DNA of 24,888 nt from a virus, in the IMG/VR virus record IMGVR_UViG_3300030118_003244, positions 1 through 24,888 of that record. One strand, written 5' to 3'. Both the position numbers and the translations under genes were made by a program. How positions within the stretch are numbered: the first letter of the stretch is position 1; each line of letters begins with the position of its first letter. A model generated the notes under the pieces. It searched no databases. It saw only the letters and a list, made by a program, of their open reading frames with translations, and had not been told where the DNA came from. Shown here piece after piece: positions 1-8,183 of this stretch.

Positions 1-93
1 TCAATAGATCAAGACCCACAATTAAAATCTAAGTATTTTGATTTCTATGAAGCTATAAAAGCAGTCAAGGTAAAGTATCCTAAGAATGGCTAA
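1..93 (+). CDS. 3' end of a phage gene, function not recognisable
   Basis: Frame 1 is open from the window edge to a TAA at 91-93. The 30 visible residues end in KVKYPKNG. The last eight bases, ATGGCTAA, also contain the start of the next gene at 86, so the two are translationally linked. Too little is present to assign a family. From its neighbours it is probably a virion structural gene. Confidence 0.7.
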   Translation, partial: SIDQDPQLKSKYFDFYEAIKAVKVKYPKNG

Positions 94-424
94 TATTTAT
101 AAAAATGCAGGATTTGCTTTAAGCACAACTAATTTAACTACGGTTTATACCGTACCAACTAATAGAACCGGTATTGTTAAAAGCATACAAATAAACAATG
201 ATGACGCTTCTGCGATACAAACAGAAATATTTGTAACGGACACTTCCGCTAGTACCACATATAAAATTTATCACAAAGATTTAGCGGCAGATACTACCGA
301 TAATGGTGTTGTTGCACCTTTGGTTTTAGAATCAGGGGACATATTAAAAATACAAGTTGCAACGGCTAATAAAATTGAAGGTGTAGTAAGTTACTTAGAA
401 ATATTTGATGAGAAGAGTGCTTAA
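86..424 (+). CDS. small beta-rich protein, probable virion component
   Basis: This 112-residue protein has no signal peptide or membrane segment. It is rich in Thr, Val and Ile in alternating patterns (for example TTVYTVPTN near the N-terminus, then IVKSIQINN), which suggests a beta-sandwich like small head or tail decoration proteins. It overlaps the preceding gene by eight bases and heads the block of structural genes. I know no specific function. The virion role is inferred from position and composition. Confidence 0.7.
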   Translation: MANIYKNAGFALSTTNLTTVYTVPTNRTGIVKSIQINNDDASAIQTEIFVTDTSASTTYKIYHKDLAADTTDNGVVAPLVLESGDILKIQVATANKIEGVVSYLEIFDEKSA

Positions 425-454
425 TTATATTGTTGTTTTAGGCAATAATATAAT
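424..454 (+). repeat. 12-bp AT-rich hairpin between two virion genes
   Basis: Arms ATTATATTGTTG (424-435) and CAATAATATAAT (443-454) pair over 12 positions with one G-U wobble and a 7-base loop. The hairpin fills the 36-base gap between the genes at 86 and 461. It is followed by ATATTT rather than a clean T-run, so it could be a weak terminator, an RNA-processing site or an mRNA stabiliser. Confidence 0.5.
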
Positions 455-460
455 ATATTT

Positions 461-904
461 ATGGAATTAGTAAGAATACCAATATCAGAACTTGAAAAAG
501 TCTGGCCTATTGTAGATAAAGACATAAAGAACGCTTTAGCTTATTCAAGTCAACTAACAGATTCTAGTTTTGTTTATGAAACAGCAAAACAAGGCAAGTT
601 TCAAGTTTGGGTTCTTTGGGAAAAAAACAAAGAACAAGCAAACGAAAAATATTTTGGTGTTGTTGTTACCGAACTAATTAAAAGAAAATTAGGTAAAGTT
701 TGTCATATTTACATTATGACAGGTAGGCAACGTCATAAATGGCAGTATCTTATTAAAGATATTGAAGACTTTGCTAAACAAGAGGATTGCACAATGATGG
801 AGTTGATTGCAAGACCTGGTTGGCAAAGAGTTTTAAATAATTTTGGGTACGATAGAACCCATGTTGTTTTAGAAAAAAAAATAGAACAAGAGGAGAAAAA
901 ATGA
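461..904 (+). CDS. GNAT-fold phage protein (possible internal virion protein)
   Basis: This is a 147-residue protein of acetyltransferase-like fold. The C-terminal part shows the usual late-GNAT pattern: GRQRHKW at about 88-94, then an alpha-helix, then ARPGWQRVLNNFGY at 117-130. The acetyl-CoA loop, normally R/Q-x-x-G-x-G/A, is not convincing because only GRQRHKW stands there, so enzymatic activity is doubtful. Proteins of this size and fold occur beside structural genes in many podoviruses, and T7 gp13 is a GNAT-like internal virion protein. It overlaps the next gene by four bases (ATGA). Confidence 0.65.
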   Translation: MELVRIPISELEKVWPIVDKDIKNALAYSSQLTDSSFVYETAKQGKFQVWVLWEKNKEQANEKYFGVVVTELIKRKLGKVCHIYIMTGRQRHKWQYLIKDIEDFAKQEDCTMMELIARPGWQRVLNNFGYDRTHVVLEKKIEQEEKK

Positions 905-1605
905 GTTTTGGCGGAGGAAGTTCAGGCGGAAGCACAACAAACACAGGTGTTCAACCTTATGCACCTGCAGAACCGGCGTTACAACAAATCATAAGTGAAG
1001 CCGGAACATTATATAATCAAGGCGTTGGGGCTTCTGGTTATGTTGCACCTACACAGCAAACATTAACAGGCCTTGCACAACAAGAGGCTATGGCCGGTGC
1101 AGCTAATCAACAACTTGCAGATACTTTATCCGGTAAATTCTTAAATCCTTTCTTATCGCCGTTATTACAAAAGTCAGCGGCAGATATTGCAACAAGTGTT
1201 AATCAACAATTTTCGGCTGCCGGACGTACACCTGGTTCGCCAATGTCCCAACAACAAATCGCATCACAAGTAGCACAAGCTGCTTTACCTTTAGCTTTTG
1301 GCGAATACGGACAAGAAAGAAATAGACAATTAAATATTGCTTCAAGAGCTCCGTCATTATTTACAACCGGACAACAATTAGAAAATTTAACAAGACAACA
1401 AAATCTGGCACCTTTACAATCCTTGCAACAATACGCAGGGTTAGTATCGCCGATAGCGGCAGGTTTTCCTGTAACAACTAATCAAGTAACAACAAGAGCT
1501 AATCCATTGTCAACAGCGTTAGGTGGTGCCGTAATGGGTTCTGCAATTCCTGGAATTGGACCTCTTTTGGGTGGTGGTATTGGTTTCTTAGGGGGATTAT
1601 TATAA
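901..1605 (+). CDS. Gly/Ala/Gln-rich virion protein with glycine-zipper C-terminus
   Basis: This 234-residue protein starts with a flexible Gly/Ser stretch (MSFGGGSSGGS), continues with a Gln/Ala-rich helical middle (residues about 25-190) and ends with a glycine-rich hydrophobic segment (about 206-234, ending in GGGIGFLGGLL) that could insert in a membrane. This architecture recalls small DNA-ejection proteins. Its place just before the three large internal-type proteins supports that role. The function is inferred, and no catalytic motif is seen. It is joined to its neighbours by ATGA and TAATG overlaps. Confidence 0.65.
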   Translation: MSFGGGSSGGSTTNTGVQPYAPAEPALQQIISEAGTLYNQGVGASGYVAPTQQTLTGLAQQEAMAGAANQQLADTLSGKFLNPFLSPLLQKSAADIATSVNQQFSAAGRTPGSPMSQQQIASQVAQAALPLAFGEYGQERNRQLNIASRAPSLFTTGQQLENLTRQQNLAPLQSLQQYAGLVSPIAAGFPVTTNQVTTRANPLSTALGGAVMGSAIPGIGPLLGGGIGFLGGLL

Positions 1606-1715
1606 TGGATAAAATTAAAAAAATAATTTTTGATATTGAAACAAAGATTAATACTAAACCTAGTAAATGGATTTTTGGTTTAGCTATTCTTTTTGTTCTT
1701 TCAATATATATGTAA
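1605..1715 (+). CDS. 36-residue single-helix membrane peptide
   Basis: The ATG overlaps the previous stop (TAATG) and the frame runs to a TAA at 1713-1715. The first 21 residues are basic and polar. Residues 22-36 (WIFGLAILFVLSIYM) form one hydrophobic helix. It fills the gap between two structural genes exactly, and a good AAGGAG for the next gene follows at once, so it is probably real. Function unknown. Confidence 0.5.
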   Translation: MDKIKKIIFDIETKINTKPSKWIFGLAILFVLSIYM

Positions 1716-1724
1716 GGAGTTTTC

Positions 1725-2714
1725 ATGGGTTCAAGATCAGGTTCAGATTCTGGTGGCGGCGGTAATGATATGCAAGTTTCCGGAATGGAAGCTGCTTTAT
1801 CTACCGAAAAAGGAATAAGCACAGCGGCTGATACTAGAGTTTCAAATACTTCTTTTAGCAGATCAAATGATGAAATAGTTGGTAGAAATGAAATTGATTA
1901 TGTTGATAATCAAGGCAATCTAAGAACAACTACTATTGGTTATGGGGAAGGTCAAGTTGATCCAAATTTAGCACAAGCAAGACTAGGTGCAGATACTTCT
2001 ACCGTAGGTATGGCAGCACCGGAAGCATATTCTGATTCGGAAATAGAAAAAGGCTACACAGATGACGGCCAAATTTTGGCAAATGTCAATGGTACTTACA
2101 TGACCAAATCGGAAATGTATAACAAAGGTATTATTGAAAAAGACCCTGTTACCGGTAGAGATGTAATGGGTAGAAATACGGTTGACCCTGATACTGGGGA
2201 ACTTGTAAGAACCGATTTATCTTTCAAAGAACATTTGGCTAATAGCCCTGTTAAATTTAGCCCATTGTTATCTGCGTTGTATGCTGGTGCTAAAAACCTA
2301 CAAGAATATAACGCTAGAAAAAATTTTATGGGTTTTAACGAAGCCGGACAAAGAGGAAAGTTAGGTAACGCAAGTTTAGGTTATGGAACTTCAAATGATA
2401 GTGATAGAATTACCCCTATAAATACCGGCGATAGTGATAGGGATAATATGAACTTTGTAACCCCTGCTTTATCGTATGCTGTTGGTGGTTCACAACCACA
2501 AGCATCTATGGTAAGTAACTATCAATTTGCTAATACAAATATGTCAGATGTGCAAAAGGCGTATGATCAGGCTAAGAATAACTTAAATATGATACTTACT
2601 CCCACAAATCAGCAGTTTGGCTATTCTGACCCCCCATACGGCGGTTATACAATGGCAGATTTGACTAATAACCCTTTTAATATAGATTATTTGAAAACAA
2701 GAGGATTGATATAA
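1725..2714 (+). CDS. probable virion/ejection protein
   Basis: This is a 329-residue protein. A strong ribosome site (AAGGAGTTTTC) sets the start. The N-terminus is Gly/Ser/Asp-rich and looks disordered. The middle is acidic and polar with many Asn and Thr. No enzyme motif or membrane segment was found. It ends by sharing one base with the next ATG (TAATG), and it lies in a run of co-oriented genes that all look like internal virion components. Exact role unknown. Confidence 0.65.
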   Translation: MGSRSGSDSGGGGNDMQVSGMEAALSTEKGISTAADTRVSNTSFSRSNDEIVGRNEIDYVDNQGNLRTTTIGYGEGQVDPNLAQARLGADTSTVGMAAPEAYSDSEIEKGYTDDGQILANVNGTYMTKSEMYNKGIIEKDPVTGRDVMGRNTVDPDTGELVRTDLSFKEHLANSPVKFSPLLSALYAGAKNLQEYNARKNFMGFNEAGQRGKLGNASLGYGTSNDSDRITPINTGDSDRDNMNFVTPALSYAVGGSQPQASMVSNYQFANTNMSDVQKAYDQAKNNLNMILTPTNQQFGYSDPPYGGYTMADLTNNPFNIDYLKTRGLI

Positions 2715-3787
2715 TGTTTGATAAAAGATTTAGAGAAATGTTGATGATGGACTTCGCAACCAAGAATCAAGGTAGCGGATTGTTAAATAATAATACTAAT
2801 GCAACTAGCGGATTATTAAGTAATAATAATGCAGGTTTATTTAGTAGTTTATCAAATATAAATCCCAATTTGATGATTGGTGCTTTTACAGCAGGAGCTG
2901 GTTTAGAGGGAAAAAATCCATTTTCTGCTTTTGGTGATGCAACTACAAAAACAGCACAATTTCAAAAATTAGTAACCCCTAAAACAAAAAGTTCTTTTAG
3001 ACAACTTACAAATGAAGAAAAATCATTAAGAGGTTTGCCACAAGATAAAGAATTTCAAATAGATACAAAAACTAACAAAGTTTCACAAATAGGAGGTTCT
3101 GGAACAAATGTAACTGTTAATAATCCAAGACCTGAAACACAAGAAGAAAAAGAAATAGGTAAGGTTTTTGCTGATGAATTTAAAAATATTAATGAAGCAG
3201 GTAATGCTGCAATAATTAACGATCAAAAAGTAAATACAATGTTAGAACTTACACAAATGGAAAATTTAAATACAGGTGCTTTTGGTCCGATTAGAACAGA
3301 AGTTCAAAAGTTTGCAGAAGAATTTGGTTTTGATCCAGGTCTTCAAGACACAACTATTGCGGAAGTTGTTCAAGGTGTTTCAGGCGGAATGGTATTAGAT
3401 GGATTACAAAAATTTAAAGGTGCAATATCTGATGGAGAAAGAAAATTTACACAGTCTATAACTGCCGGTTTATCTATGACAAAAGAGGGAAACAAGATTT
3501 TATTAGATATTAGTAAAAGACAAAATCAATTAGCAAAAGCATTTAGCGAAGAAGCAAATAATTGGGTAAGTGAAAACGGTGGTTTATCAAAAAAAAATGC
3601 AGATGGTATGTCATGGGGACAATATAAAGCTGCATGGCAAAAAGCAAATCCTCTTATAAATCCAGAAATGAAAAAACAATTAACTGATTTATCAAAAACT
3701 GTTGATACAGACTTTAACGAAACAATTATTGAAAGAAACGGTAAAAAGTTTGTATATATAAATGGCACATATCATAGGTTAAACTAA
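2714..3787 (+). CDS. probable internal virion (ejection) protein
   Basis: This is a 357-residue protein. After a low-complexity Asn/Gly N-terminus (to about 70) comes a segment containing LTNEEKSLRGLP, then a long helical domain (about 140-300). The helical domain includes GAISDGERKFTQSITAGLS followed by a T-K-E-G-N-K segment. The pattern G-A-x-S-D-x-E-R, then T-x-E-G-N, recurs in uncharacterised ejection-type proteins of short-tailed phages. No lytic-transglycosylase catalytic motif is evident. It lies directly before the 803-residue partner and shares one base with it. The ejection role is an inference. Confidence 0.6.
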   Translation: MFDKRFREMLMMDFATKNQGSGLLNNNTNATSGLLSNNNAGLFSSLSNINPNLMIGAFTAGAGLEGKNPFSAFGDATTKTAQFQKLVTPKTKSSFRQLTNEEKSLRGLPQDKEFQIDTKTNKVSQIGGSGTNVTVNNPRPETQEEKEIGKVFADEFKNINEAGNAAIINDQKVNTMLELTQMENLNTGAFGPIRTEVQKFAEEFGFDPGLQDTTIAEVVQGVSGGMVLDGLQKFKGAISDGERKFTQSITAGLSMTKEGNKILLDISKRQNQLAKAFSEEANNWVSENGGLSKKNADGMSWGQYKAAWQKANPLINPEMKKQLTDLSKTVDTDFNETIIERNGKKFVYINGTYHRLN

Positions 3788-6198
3788 TGACTATTGTTAC
3801 AAATCCTAAATTAATTGAAGATTTAGATAAATTAAGACTAGAAAAAAAACCTCAAAAAGTTGGTGATGTTGAAATATCTGATGAAACTTTAGTTACGGAC
3901 GAAAAAGAAATAGCAGCATTAGACGAAATTAGAGAGGGCAATACAGTTACCGGTAAAATTAAAAAATTTGCAGGGGCAACTAAAGATTTCTTTACAGGCA
4001 CAAAAAAAACAGAGTTTGTAGATATGCCGGAAATAGGAGAATATACACCGGAAGATTTTAAAACTACCGCAGCTATTTCTGCCGGACTTTTAATAAATCC
4101 TAATCAAAAAGCACAAGCACAAATAATTCAATCACAAATACCTGATGCTAAAATATTTAAAGATAAATTTGATAATCTTATTGTAACTATGCCTGACGGA
4201 AAATCTTTTTATTTAAATAAACCAGGTGTTTCGGAACAAGATATATTACAAACAACGGCACAAATTTTACAATATATACCAGGTTATTCTTGGGCTATGA
4301 AAAAAGCTGGAAAAAATATTTTTGGTAAAATGTTATATTCTGGAGCAGCAGGTGGTGGTACTTCAATAGCACAGGATATAGCAACAATGCCGTTAGGAAG
4401 TGAAGAAATTGATAAAACAAAAGCAGTAATTTCTACAATAGTTCCAATAGCATTTGAAGGTGTTGTCAGCCCTGTAGCAACTGGAGTTTATAAAAAAATA
4501 ATGGGCAATCCTACATTTACAAAAACAATAAAAGTAACGGAAGATGGAGTTGAAAAAACAAGAGTTGTTTTAAATAAAAGAGGTGAAGAAGCTGCAAAAG
4601 CGGCAGGTTTAGATACTACAAAAATGAATGAAAAATTTATAAAAGATTTTACAGAAAAATTATCACAAGGAGAAACTTCTACAATAGCAGCTTCACAAGC
4701 AGGTGCAGGTAAATTTGATTTTAATTTAGCAAGAGCACAAGCACAAGGTAATGAAGAAGGTGTTGCTTTGTTGTTTGAAGCCGCTAAAGGAAGCTATGGA
4801 AAACAACCTCAAATACAAGCACAAAATTTTTTAAAAAAACAAAATATAGATATAGAAAATTCAGCAAAAAATATAATTCAAAGATTTAATAGGGGGGAAT
4901 TTAATATAGAAACTATTGAAGATGCCGGACAACAAATAATTCAAGGTTTAGAAAAAAGATATACGGCAGCTTCAAATGAGGTAAAAACAGCATACAATCT
5001 TGTTGACAAAGACGGTACGTTTCAAGCGGCTAATAGTAATATAGATACTCTTGTTGCATCTGTAAAAAAAGCAATAGATGATGCTACGGCCGTAATTGAT
5101 AAAGAACTTACACCTGCAACAATAAAAGCACAAAAAATTATTAGAGAATTTGTTAATAAATATAAACCAAAAAAACCACCAAAAAATACAAAATCTTCAA
5201 GAAAAATAAAAGAAGCTACGTTTAATGATTTTATAGTTTTTAAAAGAAGATTAAATAGTATTTACAACGCTACTAAAAATAACACAGATAAAAGAAACGT
5301 AAAAGCTGTAATCTCAGAATGGGAAAAATTTGTTGATGATAATGTTGACAACATGCTTTTTAGTGGAAGTGAAAACGGTGTAAAATTATTAAAAAAAGCA
5401 AATGCGTTGTTTAAAAAGAAAAAAGATTTATTTGAAATTAATAATAAAAAAATAAATGGACTATCGGTTAATGATAAATCTGGTAAAGTAATTATGAAAA
5501 TTTTAAACGAACCAGATGTTACTCCAAATAAAGCAATAGATTATATTTTTGGAAGAGCAAACATAGGAAGACTAGATGAATCATTATCAATTATTAGAAG
5601 ATTAAAAAAAGTATTTGGTGTAGAGGGTAAAGATTTATCAAAAGCAGCCGCAAAAAATAAAGATTTTCAAGCATTAAGAACAGGTTTTTGGGAAAAATTA
5701 GTTAGAGACTCTAGTAAAAATGCTAAATTTAATGCACAAACTTTTTATAATAATTGGAAAACAATATCACAAAAAAACAAAGATTTATTAAAAGAACTTT
5801 TTGATGGAGATGAAATAAAACTAATAGATGAATTTACGGACGAAGTTTATAAAACCTTTCCTAAAGGTTTCGTTAATGCTTCAAATACAGCTTCCGCTTT
5901 ATCAAGAATAATACAACAAGTAGGAAGAGGATTATTTGGTATATTTGGTTTTAAATTTGCTAATATTCAAGGTTTATTGGTAGCTAGAGGTGGATTTGAT
6001 AGAGCTAGAGATATAATATCTGAAAAATCAGCCGCAAAATTAGTTAATAAAGAACTTGCACCTTTATTTGGTACAACCGCAAATCCAAGAATAAATACTG
6101 CCGCTACAATAGGTGCGAATGCTGCTTTAGAAGATATGAGAATTAGAAATGCAAGACAACTTCCGCCGTCTTTAGCCGCTTTGTATCAAAGGTATTAA
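3787..6198 (+). CDS. large internal virion protein, probable DNA-ejection protein
   Basis: At 803 residues this is the longest gene in the window. An acidic N-terminal region is followed by FYLNKPGVSEQDI at about residues 137-149, an element I associate with phage ejection proteins. Glycine-rich amphipathic or hydrophobic stretches follow (about 160-235), then a very Lys-rich helical body (about 330-680), and near the C-terminus another amphipathic stretch (VGRGLFGIFGFKFANIQGLL). Membrane-active helices plus a large helical core fit a protein that leaves the capsid with the DNA and spans the cell envelope. No enzymatic domain is visible. Confidence 0.65.
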   Translation: MTIVTNPKLIEDLDKLRLEKKPQKVGDVEISDETLVTDEKEIAALDEIREGNTVTGKIKKFAGATKDFFTGTKKTEFVDMPEIGEYTPEDFKTTAAISAGLLINPNQKAQAQIIQSQIPDAKIFKDKFDNLIVTMPDGKSFYLNKPGVSEQDILQTTAQILQYIPGYSWAMKKAGKNIFGKMLYSGAAGGGTSIAQDIATMPLGSEEIDKTKAVISTIVPIAFEGVVSPVATGVYKKIMGNPTFTKTIKVTEDGVEKTRVVLNKRGEEAAKAAGLDTTKMNEKFIKDFTEKLSQGETSTIAASQAGAGKFDFNLARAQAQGNEEGVALLFEAAKGSYGKQPQIQAQNFLKKQNIDIENSAKNIIQRFNRGEFNIETIEDAGQQIIQGLEKRYTAASNEVKTAYNLVDKDGTFQAANSNIDTLVASVKKAIDDATAVIDKELTPATIKAQKIIREFVNKYKPKKPPKNTKSSRKIKEATFNDFIVFKRRLNSIYNATKNNTDKRNVKAVISEWEKFVDDNVDNMLFSGSENGVKLLKKANALFKKKKDLFEINNKKINGLSVNDKSGKVIMKILNEPDVTPNKAIDYIFGRANIGRLDESLSIIRRLKKVFGVEGKDLSKAAAKNKDFQALRTGFWEKLVRDSSKNAKFNAQTFYNNWKTISQKNKDLLKELFDGDEIKLIDEFTDEVYKTFPKGFVNASNTASALSRIIQQVGRGLFGIFGFKFANIQGLLVARGGFDRARDIISEKSAAKLVNKELAPLFGTTANPRINTAATIGANAALEDMRIRNARQLPPSLAALYQRY

Positions 6199-6199
6199 G

Positions 6200-6409
6200 A
6201 TGTCAACGCAATCACAAAAAAACGAAAAAGAAATTATCAAACTTCAAGGCGAATTAAAATTAATACATAACAAGATAGACACTATAAAGAATAACCACCT
6301 ACTACATATTGATTACAAAATTAATAACATTTATAAATTAATATGGCTGATTCTAACAATAAGCGTAAGTGGACTTGTGAACTTAGTAATTACCCTAATA
6401 TCGCCTTAA
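6200..6409 (+). CDS. XhlA-like holin-associated membrane protein
   Basis: This 69-residue protein has an N-terminal amphipathic coiled coil (residues about 5-40, with DTIKNNHLLHIDYKINNI) and one C-terminal transmembrane helix (about 48-67). The arrangement and the HL-x-H-I element match the haemolysin XhlA family, which works with holins in phage lysis. It opens the lysis region. Its 3' end overlaps the next gene by 67 bases. Confidence 0.65.
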   Translation: MSTQSQKNEKEIIKLQGELKLIHNKIDTIKNNHLLHIDYKINNIYKLIWLILTISVSGLVNLVITLISP

Positions 6410-6693
6410 AAACTTCAAAATCTGTAAAAGGTTTTACCAACGAATATAAAATAATTAACGCATTATCAAAAAAAGGCTATTGGGTTGCAAAATCAATAGA
6501 CCCACAATGTCCGTTTGATATTGTGGTTACAGATAGAAATGGTAAAGTAACGCTTTTAGATATTAAAACAAATAGTTATAGAGATATAAATAATCCGAAA
6601 TGGGAAAAAAAATCTAAAAAAATATATAGAACCCCTACGGATATACAAAAAAAATTAAATATAAAATTATTAATGTTAGACTATGAAGATTAA
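6343..6693 (+). CDS. PD-(D/E)XK superfamily small nuclease-like protein
   Basis: This is a 116-residue protein. A helix carries GFTNEYKI (E34), followed by GYWVAKSIDPQCPFDIVV (D59) and LLDIKT (D73-x-K75). The order E...D...DxK is that of the PD-(D/E)XK nuclease fold, close to the small resolvase/endonuclease-like families. The only in-frame ATG lies 67 bases inside the XhlA-like gene, so the first 25 or so residues may not be part of the fold. A nuclease inside a lysis cassette is unusual. It could be a resolvase or a homing or exclusion nuclease. Confidence 0.6.
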   Translation: MADSNNKRKWTCELSNYPNIALKTSKSVKGFTNEYKIINALSKKGYWVAKSIDPQCPFDIVVTDRNGKVTLLDIKTNSYRDINNPKWEKKSKKIYRTPTDIQKKLNIKLLMLDYED

Positions 6694-7045
6694 TGAGAAT
6701 ACAGCGGTGGCCATGCCTATCAAGAACATGGTAGGAATCATCATCGCAGTCAGTATGGGAATATTCGCTTATACTGAAATTACAGCAAGATTGACTTCTT
6801 TGGAGACATCTAGGGAATTGATGAATGCTGATTTATTAAAAGCTAGTGAACAAACAACGGTTGATAAAGAGCAATTTTTATTATTAGAGGATTTATACGA
6901 AACAATAGAAAAACATCAAGAATTGTTAGATAAAAATATTCACAATCAAGTTATGCTTAACCATGTTGAAACACAATTAGATAAAGCATTACAAGATATT
7001 GAGAAACTAAAAGATAAAGTTAGAGAAAACGGAAAGAATTATTAA
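6683..7045 (+). CDS. membrane-anchored coiled-coil protein of the lysis region
   Basis: This 120-residue protein has a short polar N-terminus (MKINENTAVAMPIKN), a transmembrane helix at about 15-31 and a long coiled coil (about 35-118). A very similar N-terminus occurs, to my recollection, in small proteins of marine cyanophages and pelagiphages. The topology is that of an inner-membrane spanin or a holin partner, but no function is established. The first 150 or so bases use C/G-ending codons (gcggtggcc, atcatcatc) far more than the rest of the gene and its neighbours, which suggests recombination. Confidence 0.65.
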   Translation: MKINENTAVAMPIKNMVGIIIAVSMGIFAYTEITARLTSLETSRELMNADLLKASEQTTVDKEQFLLLEDLYETIEKHQELLDKNIHNQVMLNHVETQLDKALQDIEKLKDKVRENGKNY

Positions 7046-7255
7046 ATGCAGGAAGTTGTTATTGCTTTACTATTAATTATAAACGGTGAAATAAAAGAGC
7101 ACCGTATTCAAGATTCAATGTCCCAATGTCTTAAAGGCAAAAGGGTGGCTTCCAGAGGTGCATCTAAATCAATAGAGTACCAATGCATCAAATCCCTTGC
7201 CGAAACAGAAATATACATGGGGGAAAAATCAATTAAAAAATTAATATTAGAATGA
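7046..7255 (+). CDS. small conserved marine-phage protein, possibly exported
   Basis: This 69-residue protein has a hydrophobic N-terminus (VVIALLLII) and two cysteines (C28, C47) that could form a disulfide. The motif NGEIKEHRIQ and the pairing with the preceding gene are familiar from marine phages. It may be membrane-bound or periplasmic, such as a lysis accessory. It starts directly after the upstream stop and overlaps the next gene by four bases. Confidence 0.6.
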   Translation: MQEVVIALLLIINGEIKEHRIQDSMSQCLKGKRVASRGASKSIEYQCIKSLAETEIYMGEKSIKKLILE

Positions 7256-7449
7256 TAGATAAATTTATATATAGTTTTTTTGGTTTATTAGATAAATTTT
7301 CGGAACATTTAGATAAAGTATTTTTTCCTAAACCGAAAAAAAGAAAAAAGAAATGCAAAGATTGTAAATGCGAATGTCATTGTGAAGATACTTTACATGC
7401 ACATTGGTACGATGGCGATCTTTGTGTTTGTGAAAACTGTAAACATTAA
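7252..7449 (+). CDS. cysteine-rich small protein, probable metal-binding
   Basis: This is a 65-residue protein. An amphipathic N-terminal helix (about 1-25) and a Lys/Arg run (KPKKRKKK) precede a cluster of eight cysteines at 35, 38, 40, 42, 44, 58, 60 and 63, with histidines at 43, 49, 51 and 65. The CxxCxCxCxC and CxCxxC pattern fits one or two zinc sites. Overlap with the gene before (ATGA) supports expression. Its role among lysis genes is unknown. Confidence 0.6.
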   Translation: MIDKFIYSFFGLLDKFSEHLDKVFFPKPKKRKKKCKDCKCECHCEDTLHAHWYDGDLCVCENCKH

Positions 7450-7469
7450 GGATTTTATGAGGCGATACT

Positions 7470-7577
7470 ATGGAATATTTACTTATAAAACTAGAATGTT
7501 TATTGAGAAAGTTATATGGTTTTGTTTGGCGTCAAAGAATAAAATTTACTTTGAAACATCTTAAAAAAAGGAGATAG
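7470..7577 (+). CDS. 35-residue basic amphipathic peptide (tentative)
   Basis: An ATG follows GAGG with seven-base spacing. The peptide begins MEYLLIKLECLLRK and ends KHLKKRR. Its end overlaps the AAAGGAG ribosome site of the next gene. A competing frame (ATG 7457 to TAA 7562-7564, also 35 residues, preceded by AAGGA) covers the same bases, and I cannot decide between them with certainty. The basic amphipathic composition favours this one. Confidence 0.4.
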   Translation: MEYLLIKLECLLRKLYGFVWRQRIKFTLKHLKKRR

Positions 7578-7579
7578 TT

Positions 7580-7972
7580 ATGTGGTTAAGTGCAATCAAA
7601 TTAGCTGTAAATGCCGGTTCACATATTTATAAAAAGAAAAAAGAAACACAAATGCGTATGGCAGACGCACAAATGCTTCATGCCGAAAAAATGGCAAAAG
7701 GTGAGTTAGAATACTCAGGTAAATTACTTGAAGCAAGACAATCGGACTGGAAAGATGAGTTTGTTTTAATAGTACTCACTTTGCCAATTTTAGTAATTGC
7801 TTATGGTGTTTTTTCAGATGATCCAGGTGCTTCTGCTAAGATAAAAGAATTTTTTGAACAATTTCAACAACTACCATCATGGTTCACTAATTTGTGGATT
7901 TTGGTCGTAGCATCAATTTACGGAATAAAAGGCACACAGATTTTTAAAGGCGGAATGTCTAATAAAAAATAA
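7580..7972 (+). CDS. two-helix membrane protein, candidate holin
   Basis: This is a 130-residue protein with an AAAGGAG ribosome site just upstream. The N-terminal half is a charged amphipathic region (ADAQMLHAEKMAKGELEYSG, about 29-47). Two transmembrane helices lie at about 61-78 and 101-117, separated by a short acidic loop, with a basic C-terminus. The sequence around WKDEFVLIVLTLPI recurs in marine phages. Size, topology and location before the endolysin make it the best holin candidate, but this is an inference. Confidence 0.6.
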   Translation: MWLSAIKLAVNAGSHIYKKKKETQMRMADAQMLHAEKMAKGELEYSGKLLEARQSDWKDEFVLIVLTLPILVIAYGVFSDDPGASAKIKEFFEQFQQLPSWFTNLWILVVASIYGIKGTQIFKGGMSNKK

Positions 7973-8181
7973 TGTCAGACAATCTTGAACTGATTAACGA
8001 ATATAAAGAACAAGTTCGTATTCTAAAAGGCGAAGTGGCAGAGTTACAAGATGCCGGTAAGTCAAAAGATTCGGCTAATAAAAGATGTTTACAAAAACTA
8101 GAACATTCACAACAAGATTTGGCAGAAGCCAATAAAAGAATAAAAGAACTAGAAGAAGAAATAAAAAAAATAAAAGATTAA
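7972..8181 (+). CDS. small coiled-coil protein of the lysis region
   Basis: These 69 residues are almost entirely heptad-like and charged (LAEANKRIKELEEEIKKIKD at the end), with one cysteine and no membrane segment. It shares one base with the previous gene and may pair with the candidate holin or with the membrane-anchored coiled-coil protein at 6683. Confidence 0.6.
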   Translation: MSDNLELINEYKEQVRILKGEVAELQDAGKSKDSANKRCLQKLEHSQQDLAEANKRIKELEEEIKKIKD

Positions 8182-8183
8182 TT

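Noticed and set aside
1499-1822. Minus-strand frame of about 107 residues across the membrane-peptide gene
   Set aside because: It runs opposite to three tightly linked plus-strand genes with good start signals and has no recognisable domain.
7457-7564. Alternative 35-residue frame starting MRRYYGIF
   Set aside because: It overlaps the frame at 7470 almost completely. Spacing of its AAGGA is short and composition is less protein-like, though it is not excluded.
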